Shown here in pieces: positions 34,147 to 44,929 of a stretch of 64,000 bases of DNA; within the stretch, counting starts at the first letter, position 1, and each line of letters begins with the position of its first letter. The DNA comes from Macrophomina tecta (Eukaryota; Ascomycota; Dothideomycetes; Botryosphaeriales; Botryosphaeriaceae): positions 4,092,001 through 4,156,000 of the forward strand of contig JAKSGN010000007.1 of NCBI GenBank assembly GCA_024180945.1. Direction: 5' to 3'. Both the position numbers and the translations under genes were made by a program. The notes beneath the pieces were generated by a model. That model saw only the letters and a program-made list of their open reading frames with translations, was not told where the DNA came from and made no database searches.

Positions 34147-34881
34147 ATGTCGTCATCGCCCAAAACCATCCGTCTCGGAGTGCTGGTCCCCAGCTCCAAC
34201 ACCGCTCTGGAGCCCCTCACCCAATCCATAATCTCCACCATCCCCAACGTCACCGTCCATTTCTCCCGCTTCCGCGTCACGCAAATCAGCCTTTCATCCG
34301 ACGCTCTCTCTCAATTCGACCAAAAAAACCTGGTCGAAGCCGCCAAACTACTCGCCGACGCCGACGTCGACGCCATCGGCTGGTCAGGCACCTCCGCCGG
34401 CTGGCTGGGCTTCGAGGCCGACGAGCAGCTCTGCGCCGCCATCATCGCTGCGACGGGCAAGCCCGCGACGACGAGCGTGCTGGCGCTGAACAAGGCGCTC
34501 GAGCTGTTCGGAGTTACGAAACTCGGTCTCGTGACGCCGTATTTGCCGGACGTGCAGGCCAAGATTGTGGAGAATTACGGGAGCATTGGCGTCGATGCTG
34601 GTGCGGAGAGGCATTTGAGCAGGTTTGACAACGTGCGCTTTGCGCAGATTGATGAGAAGACACTGGATCCCATGGTTGCGGAGGTGGTGAGGGAGGGTGT
34701 GCAGGCTGTTACGACGTTTTGTACGAATCTGAGCGCGGCGCAGCACGCTGCGAGATGGGAGAAGGAGCATGGGGTGCCGGTGTTCGATACGGTGACCACA
34801 GTCGTGTGGGACCTGCTGAGGCTTTGTGGGGTGAATACGAAGGGCGAGGTCGGTTGGGGGAGATTGATATCCGCTGTGTAG
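34147..34881 (+). CDS. Asp/Glu/hydantoin racemase superfamily enzyme (AMDase/maleate isomerase-like)
   Basis: Intron-free, 244 aa, starting MSSSPKTIRLGVLVPSSNT, the characteristic N-terminus of arylmalonate decarboxylase, maleate isomerase and related enzymes. These act on small carboxylic acids with one or two catalytic cysteines on two pseudo-symmetric halves. The first-half loop reads 'AIGWSGTSAGWLG' (residues 77-88), with Gly/Ser where racemases and isomerases carry Cys. The second-half cysteine is kept in 'TTFCTNLSA' (Cys192). One cysteine is the AMDase-like pattern, so a decarboxylase or one-base reaction is more likely than racemisation; substrate is unknown. It is divergent from the NCS1 permease, which may import its substrate. 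Confidence 0.82.
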   Translation: MSSSPKTIRLGVLVPSSNTALEPLTQSIISTIPNVTVHFSRFRVTQISLSSDALSQFDQKNLVEAAKLLADADVDAIGWSGTSAGWLGFEADEQLCAAIIAATGKPATTSVLALNKALELFGVTKLGLVTPYLPDVQAKIVENYGSIGVDAGAERHLSRFDNVRFAQIDEKTLDPMVAEVVREGVQAVTTFCTNLSAAQHAARWEKEHGVPVFDTVTTVVWDLLRLCGVNTKGEVGWGRLISAV

Positions 34882-35230
34882 TCGAGGCGACCTACACATG
34901 AGGCTGCGTTCTCTGTCTGAGCGCACAACTCGGATCTGCCTCACCAACAGGGGTTAATGCATTCGTGGCGTGGCAGGAGCTGGAGGCTGGCTGCAAAGCT
35001 CTGATTTGTCGGGTGGGAGACGAAGTTGTGGTGACAACCAATCACGGCACAGACAGCGCAGGCAATCCCTCAGCCTTGCATCAGCCGCCACCAACCCAAG
35101 GTAGAATAGAAGCTCAGGTTTGAGCCAATTGGCATCAAGGCGGCCGGGCCCTGCCATATCGTTGATTTAAACGTCTTGTTCCTCAGCATTTGCCGTCGCC
35201 CTTCGCCTTTCACATTATCAACCTTTGTCA

Positions 35231-36396
35231 GCCGTCATGGAGCAACCTTGAGAGACTCAGAGAGGAGATAATCTTGCCTTATCGTGATGGCAAATCCGCT
35301 GCAGCTATCCAGACTACCATGCAACAGAAAAATTCCTTCGAGGCAAGGTCGCCAGGACTCCATCGCCGTTTCCGGGCTTTGTTCGTTCCCTGAACTGATC
35401 GAAATACGAAACAGCATCCAACAATATCAGCGACGCCTCAAGAAATGGAATGTTCGCAAAAATCTGCAAAACGGATATTGGAAGGTGATCGGCCGCCGTG
35501 TCAACAAGCGAAAGTTGCATGGTAAAGAGAGCGAATTGAGAATTGACGGACGGATGGTGCCATGGAAGAGAGGTAAGAAGGATATCGGGCGCAATTTCGA
35601 GACAGCGCTTGAAATGGCCCGCAAAGGTGAGTGCTCGCCCAAAACCTCTTCACCTCATGGGCTGAATTGCCTATTAGAAGCGAACAAGGAGCGGAGCCAG
35701 ACTCCGGCAGGCCGCATTATCTCTACACATAATGACTGTGATTATCTTTTCGCGAGCGCAATTACAGCGTCTGAGCCTGCTGCTGGAACAGAACCCCAGC
35801 TTTGAAGCTCTTGTGGAATCCATGTATCGCTACGCACTCAAGGCAAACCGGACTTTGTCCGAAAGCTCATCAAGTCTTCGAAAATATCCCTCAATGACTA
35901 TATACCCAGTCCAGCGGCATCTCCAATGCTCCCTCTGGAGTACGCAATCCCGAGCAGAAACTTTATTATGGTCGAACTCCTGACCGATCTTGGAGCGGAC
36001 ATCCACATCCCAACGTACAACTCGAGTTCGGTCTTTGAGCGTTTGGTCGAGGGCCCTCCGTTGCATCTTGTTCAGGAACTACTGGACGGGATGACTCCGA
36101 CGGACGTGCTCAAAGCAATACCAATGCTTTATGAACGAGGATATGCGGATATTGCTACGACAGCATTTCAAAGGGTGTTTCCATGGAGTCTGTGTGTACC
36201 ACGAGTGCCTCTGATAGTACTTGCGGAGATTGCCTTACGGCGCGACCGCCACCTAAAGCTCCGAATGATCCAGACCTTGGTGGAGGCAGGCGCTGACACC
36301 AGTGTCCTCATAAGCGTCCCTGACATCCCAGCTATTGTGCGACAAAGGTGCGCTGGGATAGTTAGACAAGGGAGGCTTGCATACGCGCCGTGCTAG
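35231..36396 (+). pseudogene. Clr5-domain/ankyrin-like protein, frame-broken
   Basis: The first exon region holds the start of a Clr5 domain ('WSNLERLREEIILPYRDGKS') without an in-frame ATG. A 67-nt intron (35348-35414) joins it to 'SIQQYQRRLKKWNVRKN', the hallmark end of Clr5, and a second intron (35627-35677) follows. After about 35,735 the best protein reading moves to another frame ('LLLEQNPSFEALVESMYRYA') and after about 35,845 to a third ('KPDFVRKLIKSSKISLND', then 'PLEYAIPSRNFIMVELLTDL'), which looks like ankyrin-type repeats and ends at TAG 36394-36396. I could not connect these frames with acceptable GT-AG introns; the second shift fits loss of one base. It is probably a decayed fungal Clr5-ankyrin gene. 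A missed intron is the alternative. Confidence 0.55.
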
Positions 36397-36996
36397 GACT
36401 CGCGGACTTTTGCGGGGCTACCATGCACAGAGCGTCTCCGCTATAATGCTGCACAGCAGCGCCACCAGCCGTGACGCGCAATGGCAACCAGAACTGCTTC
36501 ATATCCTCACCGCACTGGAAGTGGCACAGTAGTATCGGCTCTCCACCGCTGCGCCCGTTTCTCTCAGTACTCTGCCATTCGGGCCAAAGTTGAAGGCGGC
36601 TAGGTTACGTCAGCAGCCTGAAGCAGCGCACAGGCAAGCATCTTAACTGAAACAGGCAGTTTGACTTGTCCGACTACTGCGAGCCGCTACACCACTTCTG
36701 CCGCCTGAGGCGTCCATCTATAAATGATCAGCGCAAGGCATCTGTCCTATTCCAATGCCGGGCGGCGCAGTCATTGCTATCTCCACTCCGTCTTACTCAG
36801 CGCGGACTTAAACGCCCGAGGCGACTTTGAGTCACATAGGGAACGGGCCAGCAGGTGCAGCAGCTCAAGGAAAGCTCCTGTTATAAATGTCGGACGTCTT
36901 CTACGTGCAAGCCCCCGGGCTTCACAGAGTCTTGTGCGGCAGCGCAAACAGCCTCTTCTCTGACCATTAGACCTCAACGGCCAATTGAACGTCGTC
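36397..36996. other. Intergenic region, no gene seen
   Basis: 600 bases between the Clr5-like relic and the SDR gene. It should contain the SDR promoter; no motif stands out. Confidence 0.5.
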
Positions 36997-37892
36997 ATGT
37001 CTGCACCAGCCAACGGCCTCGAAGGGAAAGTCGCCGTCATTACCGGCGCGGCGAAGGGTACTGGCTCCCGACTGTCTGCAATCAGGGTCCATTCTAACGC
37101 CTTCGGTAGGCATCGGGCGCGCCACAGCCCTGCGGCTCGCCTCGCTGGGCGCCAGCGTTGTGATCAACTACGCCACGTCCGCTGAGGCCGCGGAAGAGCT
37201 GGTCCGGCAAATTGGCAGCGCCCGCGCCCTGGCCGTACAGGCCGATGCCGGTAGCGTGTCCGAGATGGAGCAGCTGGTCAACAAAACCATCGAGAAGTTC
37301 GGCAAGATTGACATCCTGATTCCCAACGCTGCGTCGCTGCCCATGTGCGATCTGGCCGGAACCAGCGAGGAGACTTTCGATAAAACCCTGCAGCTCAATG
37401 TCAAGGGGCCGTACTTCCTGTGCCAGGTACGCTGACAGGCTTTAATCCCTCACCCTCGCTTGCCCGCTGCCCTGCATGGATCTTAGGCTAATCGACAATT
37501 TTCTCTCTCTTGCCATTATCCAGAAAGCGGCGCCACACATGCCGTCGGGTGCGCATATCGTTTTCCTCAGCACCAGTGTTGTCCATCACTCGGGCGCCAT
37601 GCCGAACTACCTCCTGTACGCTACCACCAAGGGCGCCATCGAGCAAATGACGCGATTGATGGCCAAAGACCTGGGACGCAAGGGCATCTTCGTGAATGCA
37701 GTGGCGCCGGGGCCGACCGGCACGGATCTGTTCTACGAGGGCAAGAGCGAACAGCTGCTCAACGCCATCAAGAGCTGGTCACCGTTCAACCGACTCGGCG
37801 AGCCGGACGAGGTGGCTGAGGTCATCGCATTTGTGTCAGGGTCCAGCTGGGTCAGCGGCCAGGTCCTGAAGGTGAACGGCGCGGTGGCATAG
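36997..37892 (+). CDS. Short-chain dehydrogenase/reductase (classical SDR)
   Basis: Exons 36997-37057, 37110-37426 and 37524-37892 (introns 52 and 97 nt; first with a CTAAC branch site) give 248 aa, a standard classical SDR length. The cofactor motif TGxxxGxG is formed across the first splice: 'VAVITGAAK' + 'GIGRATALRLA'. 'VVINYATSAEAAEELV' suggests NADP(H) preference by lacking an acidic residue at the end of beta2. 'DILIPNAAS' replaces the usual NNAG, and the catalytic Ser/Tyr/Lys are in 'IVFLSTSVV' and 'YLLYATTKGAIEQ'. The C-terminus 'SSWVSGQVLKVNGAVA' is typical of 3-ketoacyl-reductase/versicolorin-reductase-like members. The substrate is unknown. Confidence 0.9.
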
Positions 37893-39198
37893 GCGCCGGG
37901 AGCGTGCCTTGGTCGGGCGCTGCGATGGGGTCCGCCGTGAGCGGAGAGTCATCGTCATGCCGAAAGCCGACGAGCAGTTGTTGGGCCGACGAGAAGCTGA
38001 TCGAATCATCCGTGTGAGAGTAGAGTTAGCCAGGAGGGCGTAATCCAAGAAAATTTCGCTCGGACGCAGGAAAATCCGGGCTGGGTGTGGTGTCAGCGCA
38101 AAAATCTGCAGGCGGTTGTTTCAAGGCTGGTCGGGTCAGGGTGGTATCGTGGCATGGTGGATGGGGGGTTGCGCCTCGATCGCGCAGGCGGTGACAAGAT
38201 CTCGGCCTACTTATCGTGACATCGCGACAACGAGCAGTGGGCCCTCGCGCCGGTGACGACACCGGCAAGCGCCCTGACAAGTTGGCGCGGTTGGCGAGGG
38301 AAAAGCGGAGGCGGCCTCGAGCGCGGCTGAGACGGCCATGGCCAGCAGGCGACAGCAGCCAGGTCAGGCAGCGCCGCGCGCATGCTGCACCTGCAGGCGC
38401 TCATCCCGCATGTGACACAGGCGCGGCGGCGGGCACTGCGCAAAAAGGCCATCCTCAACTCTGTCCTCTGCGGCGCGGCCACTTCCGGAGGCGGCCCATT
38501 TATTTCATGGAAGCTAACCCCGATGACGTAGCGCCGGGGCAGCTGGCAGCGAGGGCCGCCAGAGCACAGCCTCGCCTGCCTCATCGTCACTGATCGCGCC
38601 GTTTGCTGGCCCGTTTGGGCTGCCTCCACCACGCCCGACAGCGGTAGGCCCTGGCCGGCCCTGTACCGCCCGAACGCGAGAGAAACGCGTGCCCGGCGCA
38701 GCCACTCACGGCGCAGCGCCTGCGGTATTAACGGCGCTGGCTGGGCGGCAGCGCGAGCGTGACGGTGCTGAGGCGGGCCGCCCTTCCATTCCTTTCGTGC
38801 CCGCGCCGGTGCCACAAGCTCGCGGTGCGTGTGCGTGTGCCGCGAGAGGGACGGGCGCGCCTTCCTGCTGGTGCTGCTGCGTTGAGCATCCGCAAAGCTG
38901 CCCCTCCCATTGGCGCATCGCTCCTGCCCCGCCGCCTTCATAACCCCGCTGCCGCCCGCCTTGGAGCACCACATAAACACACCGCACTGCATCCACCCCC
39001 AGCCCACCTCCACTCCTCCTTCTCCTCACTCCGCTGCGCTCCAAAGGTACTTGCTCCACCCCGCCCGCCCTTCGCCTGCAGTCAACCCCCCATGCTGACG
39101 CGCTTCTGCTGAACCCAGCACCCACGTACCTGACCGCGTCCCCGCTCCTGCTGTCCCTGTCCCCCCCTGCTCCCAGCTGAAGCGCCCCAGCCTACACC
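37893..39198. other. GC-rich intergenic/promoter region
   Basis: About 1.3 kb with no supported gene. CpG-rich through 38,200-38,950, then pyrimidine-rich (38,950-39,198) directly before the mannitol-1-phosphate dehydrogenase start, as expected for a strongly expressed fungal gene. Confidence 0.5.
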
Positions 39199-40437
39199 AT
39201 GCCGCAGTACGACAGGAAGGCGGTCCACTTCGGCGGTGGCAACATCGGCCGCGGCTTCGTCGCCGAATTGTGAGTACTCGCGTGCATTCGCAACGGAGCG
39301 GGCCGAGTAACGCTAACATGCGCACCACGCAGCTTGCACAAGTCTGGCTACGAGGTTATCTTCGTCGATGTCATGGACCAGATCATCAATGCTCTGAACG
39401 ACACCAAGAGCTACACCGTCACCGAAATTGGCGAGGATGGCGAGAGGACCTTCGAGATCGACCACTACCGCGCCGTGAACAGCAAGTACGACATGGACCA
39501 GGTCATCAAGGAGATCGCCACTGCCGACGTCGTCACTTGCGCTGTTGGCCCCAACATTCTCAAGTTCATCGCGGAGCCGGTCGCCAAGGGCATTGAGGCA
39601 AGAGAACTCGACTATCCCGTGGCCGTCATTGCCTGCGAGAACGCCATCAACGCCACCAACACATGGCGTGGCTTCATTGAGGGGCGGCTGTCTGATGAGA
39701 CCAAGAGCAAGATCGATTCCAAGGCTCGCTTCGCCAACTCCGCCATTGACCGCATCGTGCCTCAGCAGGATCCCGATGCCGGCCTGAACGTCAAGATCGA
39801 GAAGTTCTTCGAGTGGTGTGTTGAGCTGCCTCCCTTCAAGGGCGTGCAGCACCCGGAGATTGACGGCGTTCACTTCGTTGACAACCTCGAGCCTTACATT
39901 GAGCGCAAGCTCTACACCGTCAACACGTCCCATGCTTCCGCCGCTTACTACGGCTACAACCGTGGCAAGAAGCTGATCCACGAGACCATGCACGACAAGG
40001 AAATCCACGACCTCGTCCGCGACTGCTTGCGCGAGACTGCTCACTTGATCGTCAACAAGCACGGTATTCCGGCCGACGAGCAGAACGACTACGTCGAGAA
40101 GATTGTCAACCGCATTTCCAACCCCGCGCTCGAGGATGATGTCAAGCGTGTCGGTCGCGCGCCTCTTCGCAAGCTGTCCCGCAAGGAACGCTTCATCGGC
40201 CCTGCCTCTCAGCTTGCCGAGATGGGTGCGAGCTTCACCAACCTCCTCAACGCTGCTGAGCAGGCCCTGCGGTTCCAGAATGTCGAGGGCGATGACGAGA
40301 GTTTCGAGCTCGCCAAGATTCTGAAGGAGAAAGACGCGAAGGCGGCGACGACGCAGATCACTGGCTTGGAAGAGTCGCACCCTCTGTTCCCTCACATCCT
40401 CAAGAAGGTGGAGCTGGTTCAATCGGAGAAGAAGTGA
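39199..40437 (+). CDS. mpdA: Mannitol-1-phosphate 5-dehydrogenase
   Basis: Exons 39199-39269 and 39333-40437 (63-nt intron, GTGAGT...CGCAG) give 391 aa. The start [20 protein letters not shown] is the family N-terminus with the NAD-binding GGGNIGRGF loop; '[15 protein letters not shown]' holds the beta2 acidic residue for NAD. Catalytic-domain motifs include '[16 protein letters not shown]', '[12 protein letters not shown]' and '[16 protein letters not shown]', which includes the substrate-contacting Asn-Thr-x-His region. The enzyme interconverts fructose-6-phosphate and mannitol-1-phosphate in fungal mannitol metabolism. It is cytosolic. The codon choice is strongly C-ending, unlike neighbouring genes, which fits high expression. 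A 376-codon open frame on the opposite strand is a shadow. Confidence 0.96.
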
Positions 40438-41138
40438 CTGCATGGCAGCGATAGTCCGAAGCTCTGAGGGTGTTCTTCCTGCATTACATTTACACGGACA
40501 CGAAAAAGGTATACGGCTTCATGGCGGTTACGGGTGATGGCTGATGATTTCCTTCTATCCGCGTTTCTTACATTTGGTTCCCCCTACTACCGGTTTTTGC
40601 AGCCTTCGCTCACACCGCTTTTCTTTTTTCGGTTTTCACTTCAAGATTATTCCCCCCCTACATGATATCTACTTTATCACCTTGATGCAAAGCGGGCGAG
40701 CGAAGGAGAAGTGGGATTTGCTGGCTACTACGGGAAACATGCGCGGAAGGATACCAGACAGTTTTGCAGATTTAGCTCCCGTGTTCCTTTGATCCGAAGA
40801 CCACGAGTAGCGGCTTTCTGAGTAGAGGCTGCACTAGATAACAAACTAGAGCTGCATCCACCGGCTACTTTTCTTGCTCTTACCGTGACTTACTTTGTTT
40901 ATCCGGTTTGACCCGTCTTTGCCCTTACCCGCGGCATTTCTCTAATTGCTCTTTCACAAGACAGCAGGCGATGTTCAGCCATCGATGGGCTCACGATGTG
41001 CCCCACATAGCAACAGTGGATACCGGTACAGAGCTCCTGCTGACCACCTTTTCCGCCGACTACGGGCTGCTGATAACGAGGATCGTCACGCGGAACCCGA
41101 CTTCCCTGATTCGTCACACGTCGGTCCGGTCCGGAGCG

Positions 41139-41140
<2 letters not shown>

Positions 41141-41180
<40 letters not shown>
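41141..41180 (+). repeat. (GT)20 microsatellite
   Basis: Forty bases of perfect GT dinucleotide repeat, able to form Z-DNA and likely to vary in length. Confidence 0.95.
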
Positions 41181-41182
<2 letters not shown>

Positions 41183-41508
41183 CGGCCTCTTGACCTAATC
41201 ACTACCCTATGCATACATACTAACTCGACATGCCTTTCCGGCAAAGCACGTCACACTCAAGGGTTGCAGGCTTACGTACCGCCCGTTCCTGCATTATCTC
41301 TCTCTCTCGTGCATACGTCCGTCCCACCTTTTTGCGGGGTTTCATCGGGGGAGGGATCTGCCCGGGTCCAACCATCTTCGCACGTTTTTTCCCGGGCTCG
41401 TCTATTCAGATCGGGAAGCACGTGCGCAAAATGAATAAATAGTAGGGAGAAGGAAGGAGCGGGGGGTAGTTTTTGGTGCGCCACTCATCATGGCGGAGGG
41501 AGTTTGGT

Positions 41509-41543
41509 AGGAGGAGGAGGAGGAGGAGGAGGAGGAGGAGGAG
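41509..41543 (+). repeat. (GAG)n microsatellite
   Basis: About eleven uninterrupted GAG/GGA units; purine-only strand, a candidate for triplex formation. Confidence 0.95.
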
Positions 41544-41664
41544 CGTTGAGGCGTAAACATCGTGCGTAGGTAGGTATGTACTGTGGGTTGTTTCTGACTA
41601 GTACGCGGTAGGTTTTCTTTGCATCGGCGAGTCCGCTCTGCCATTGGTCCGTCCGTCAGCGTGG

Positions 41665-41684
41665 TTTTTTTTTTTTTTTTTTTT
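41665..41684 (+). repeat. Poly-T tract (20 nt)
   Basis: Uninterrupted T run between the GAG microsatellite and a T-rich stretch; no gene context. Confidence 0.9.
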
Positions 41685-42325
41685 ATTTTCATCTTTCTGT
41701 CATGATTTAGGGTTTGTTGGTGACTCGGCCCGTCTGCGTTGGGTGTGGCCTACTAATGCAGTCGTCGGGGCCGGCGCGGGCCGGTGTGGCAATGAGGCCC
41801 GTTGTGGTGGTCATGGGGTTTGCCGGGCGGTGAAAGAGGATAGGCATGCTTTGTTTGAGCTCGGAATGTGGGATTTTGGAGCATTTGGGAAGGGTTGCGT
41901 GTCTTATTGGCTATTTTAGTAGGACTATGGCAATTAAGGCGGTTGTGAATAGTATTGAATGATGGAGAAGGTTGGGTGAAGGGCCTGATTCGCTGAGTGG
42001 CGTATAGATGGGCCTGAATGATGTTGGTGAGGTTTGATGCGGAGACATTCTAAGTTTTGACGAATAGTAGCCCGGGGAAAACAGATTTTAATGATCATGT
42101 ATCCTACAGCTGTCTTCTTTTCCAGAGCTATGAATTTCTATTGCGATGATAGAGAGAACATGCATCTGAGGTTGAGGCAGTAGAAGGATATGAGAGAATA
42201 ATGGTTCAAGCAACCTTTCCTACTACAACAGAGTGCTTATGTCGCGACAGATCCTAGTAGAGCATGAAATGTTATCATACAACAAGAGTTCATGGCATCA
42301 CAACAAATCCAAGGTGGTTACATGT

Positions 42326-43941
42326 CTATTCTGAGAACCACGGATGCTCCAGCAACTCCGCCGCCGAAGGCCGCTTGGCCGGCTCATACTCCAGCACCCT
42401 CCGCACAAGCCCGCACACGACTTTGGCCTCCTCGTCCCCGACCTCGGGCGGCTTGTGCTCAGCAAACAGAGCCTCGAGAGGCTCGTGTATGTACGGCTCT
42501 TCACTGCCCTCAATATTCGGATCGGCATATGGCTGCAGCCGCTGGCCTTCCGCGTCATACCACTTGTCACGGCGTGGCCAGGCGGCCACCATCGCTTCGG
42601 GCAGTGGCCGAAGGATGTCGTTGAGCTGGATCAAGTGGTCGTCGTCGGCGTCGTCCTGTTCCTGCTGGTCGTGTCCGAGCATCATGACGCAGAAGAGTGA
42701 CTGGCCGGTGATCAGCTCGTAGGTGAGGCAGCCGAATGCCCATATGTCGATGGCGGTGCTAAAAGGCGGTTGATGCATGATTAGCTCTGGGGCGCGGAGG
42801 CCAAGAGGCGTGACGGTGTCGGCTGGCGGAGTGGCGGTCCAGAAAGCTAGAGCGGCGTTAGTATATATGATAGCCGGACGGCATGATTAGAGTGGGCTAG
42901 CCGTACAGTAAGGAGCTTTGCTTACCTGCACCTAAGTCCGACAGCTTCACGCAAAGATCCTCCGGGGCGAGCCGCACACGTTCATGGAGAGACTGCTTGA
43001 GGTAGAGGGCTTTGGGCGCCCATTTGTCGACTTTGCCGTCGACCCGTTGTAAGGGAACAGCAGTGCTGGTCTCGTCTTGCTTCAATTGGTCCTCGCTGAC
43101 AAAGCTGATGTCTTCGATGGCGAAGAGCAAATTTCCCGGCTGTACATCTCCATGCACAACACCGTTCTGGTGCAGAAAGGCGAGGCCGCGCAGTGCGTGG
43201 AGGAGGATCTTCCGCGCCATCCAGTATGGATACCTTACCGGCTTGCCGTACATGATCGGCTAGTTTTCCGGCAGTTCCTCTACTAGTGACGCCACAGTGG
43301 GGCCCATCGGTTCAAAGACAAGGCAGCGGTGGATGCCATTTGGGCCTTGATGGGTGAAGGTCTCTAGCAGAGTGGTCACATGCTGAGACTTTGGGTCTTT
43401 TCGAGCTAGTTGCGAGAGGTGGGCGAGGATAGCCAGCTCTGTGTCCGAAGTCGACGCTTTCGCAACCATAATCTTGAGAGCCACATAATGCGATTTGCTA
43501 TAAGGCCAAACATCAATAAAACCGCCAAAAGAAAAGTGAGAAAGGGAAAGCTCAAACGGAGAAACAGATGATTCTGCGGAAAACAGACCGTAGATCGGCG
43601 GCTAGCCATACTGTGGAGTAAGAACCATCCCCAAGTTTGCGGATGACCTTGTATCTGCCATCGTGGAACACGTCTCCGAGATTGACGGGATGAAATCCTC
43701 CGGGCCTGTAGTCTTCAGCCCACTCACAGGGAGCAGCGGTGCTAACGAATCGAAAAGCATTGGAGCTTTCGGGGATCCTGGCGGGCGGAGTGCTGGGAGG
43801 GGAGGCCATTGCAACAGTGAAGGAAGAAGTAAAGAAGCGTCGCAGGGCAGTGGTCGAAGTGTGGAAGCGCCGCTGAGCGGAGATGTGAGAACAGCAGAGA
43901 CGGGCGTGAGCAAGGTAATGAGTGGAAATGGCAAATTGCAT
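42326..43941 (-). pseudogene. SRPK-like protein kinase with in-frame TAG
   Basis: Exons 43941-43589, 43497-42926 and 42846-42326 (introns of 91 and 79 nt) form a 482-codon frame. The kinase core is complete: glycine loop 'VIRKLGDGSYSTVWLA', Lys in 'HYVALKIMV', catalytic loop 'GVVHGDVQPGNLLF', metal motif 'LSDLGA', activation-segment end 'LGLRAPELI', and 'AIDIWAFGCLTYEL'. HGDVQPGN is typical of fungal SRPK-like kinases. However, codon 43262-43260 is TAG, between 'VEELPEN' and 'PIMYGKPVRYPYW', a conserved stretch where no intron fits. Read literally, the kinase would stop after the N-lobe. The N-terminus (first 45 residues, Arg/Ser/Thr-rich, no acidic residue) resembles a mitochondrial presequence; a later Met at 43809 would remove it. 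Options are a recent pseudogene, a sequence error or readthrough. Confidence 0.8.
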
Positions 43942-44929
43942 TGATTAGAGCGAGGAGCTGCAGACTGGAGAAAGAGAGAGCGGGTGAAGTGAGGCGCGAC
44001 GTGGGGCGGGCTGGAGGCGCTTGTTGTGCCAAATTCTGGCATGCGAACATCAACGTTGAATTTAACCCTCGTACCATGTATTCCACCAATCCAACCAAGA
44101 GAGCATCGATTATCTCCGAAGTCCAAAACTCATCCCAGATACCTACAGGTACAACCAGAGCTCTCGTGGTGTAAGGGTCCAACATTATTACGGTAGCATG
44201 TGCGCAGCTGATGATTTCTGTAGTAATGGTCCTCATACCAGTAAGAGCGATCGAAGGGTCCACTTGACGGTTGATTGTTTCGATAATGCGGGCAGAAGCC
44301 TCGGCAGGAAGCATATTGTCAGTAGCTATTGATCTGTTGCTACTGCCGGATCATGTAGCTCCGCTGGAAGCAGAGAAAATATGGCCACTACTGCTCAAAC
44401 GGCTTCGGATTGGAACTTGGACCCGATCATGATCTCATCGTTCAATCTCATTGGTCCAAAGCAGCATTCAAGTTTCTACAGTTGACTAACATCACATCGA
44501 GTGATTGTGCCCAGCGACTTACGAAAGACGAAATAATCAAACTGAGAGTGAACTTAGCTTCAATTCCCAGCCATACGTTTCACCTACTGATCTATTTCCC
44601 TTGGAATTCGACGAGACCTTTGACGCCCCTTGTCTTTCCTCTTTGGCCGTCACTGATTCCCCCACTATGTGCTGCAGTAAATTTATTGTACTCTCATCGC
44701 ACCTCAGCTTTCCAACTCTCTTCGTGGCGTGAAGGGTATAAGCTGGTGGGATGAATGCAGGTCTGTGGCCAGGGTCTTGCGCATCTGGTCCTGTAACCGA
44801 ACCCGCCATAGTCTTCATCGTGACTATCGGATAGCTCGAACGGCTATAGGATCTGGACTGATGCAGTTCCTGACCTAGAAATAGCCAGGTGATTTCGGGG
44901 AGGTTTATCCTGATGAACGCTTGTTGCGC
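43942..44929. other. Intergenic region, no gene seen
   Basis: Between the kinase start and the 3' end of the glycosyltransferase gene. Open frames on both strands are unsupported. Confidence 0.45.

Larger units (their letters stand above)
40438..42325. other. Repeat-rich intergenic region
   Basis: About 1.9 kb between mpdA and the kinase gene, without a supported gene. It contains a GT microsatellite, a GAG microsatellite and a T20 tract, listed separately. Confidence 0.55.

Noticed and set aside
39313..40443. 376-codon open frame on the minus strand
   Set aside because: It mirrors the mannitol-1-phosphate dehydrogenase gene, whose strong C-ending codon choice leaves the opposite strand open; Leu/Val/Asp-rich with no family features.
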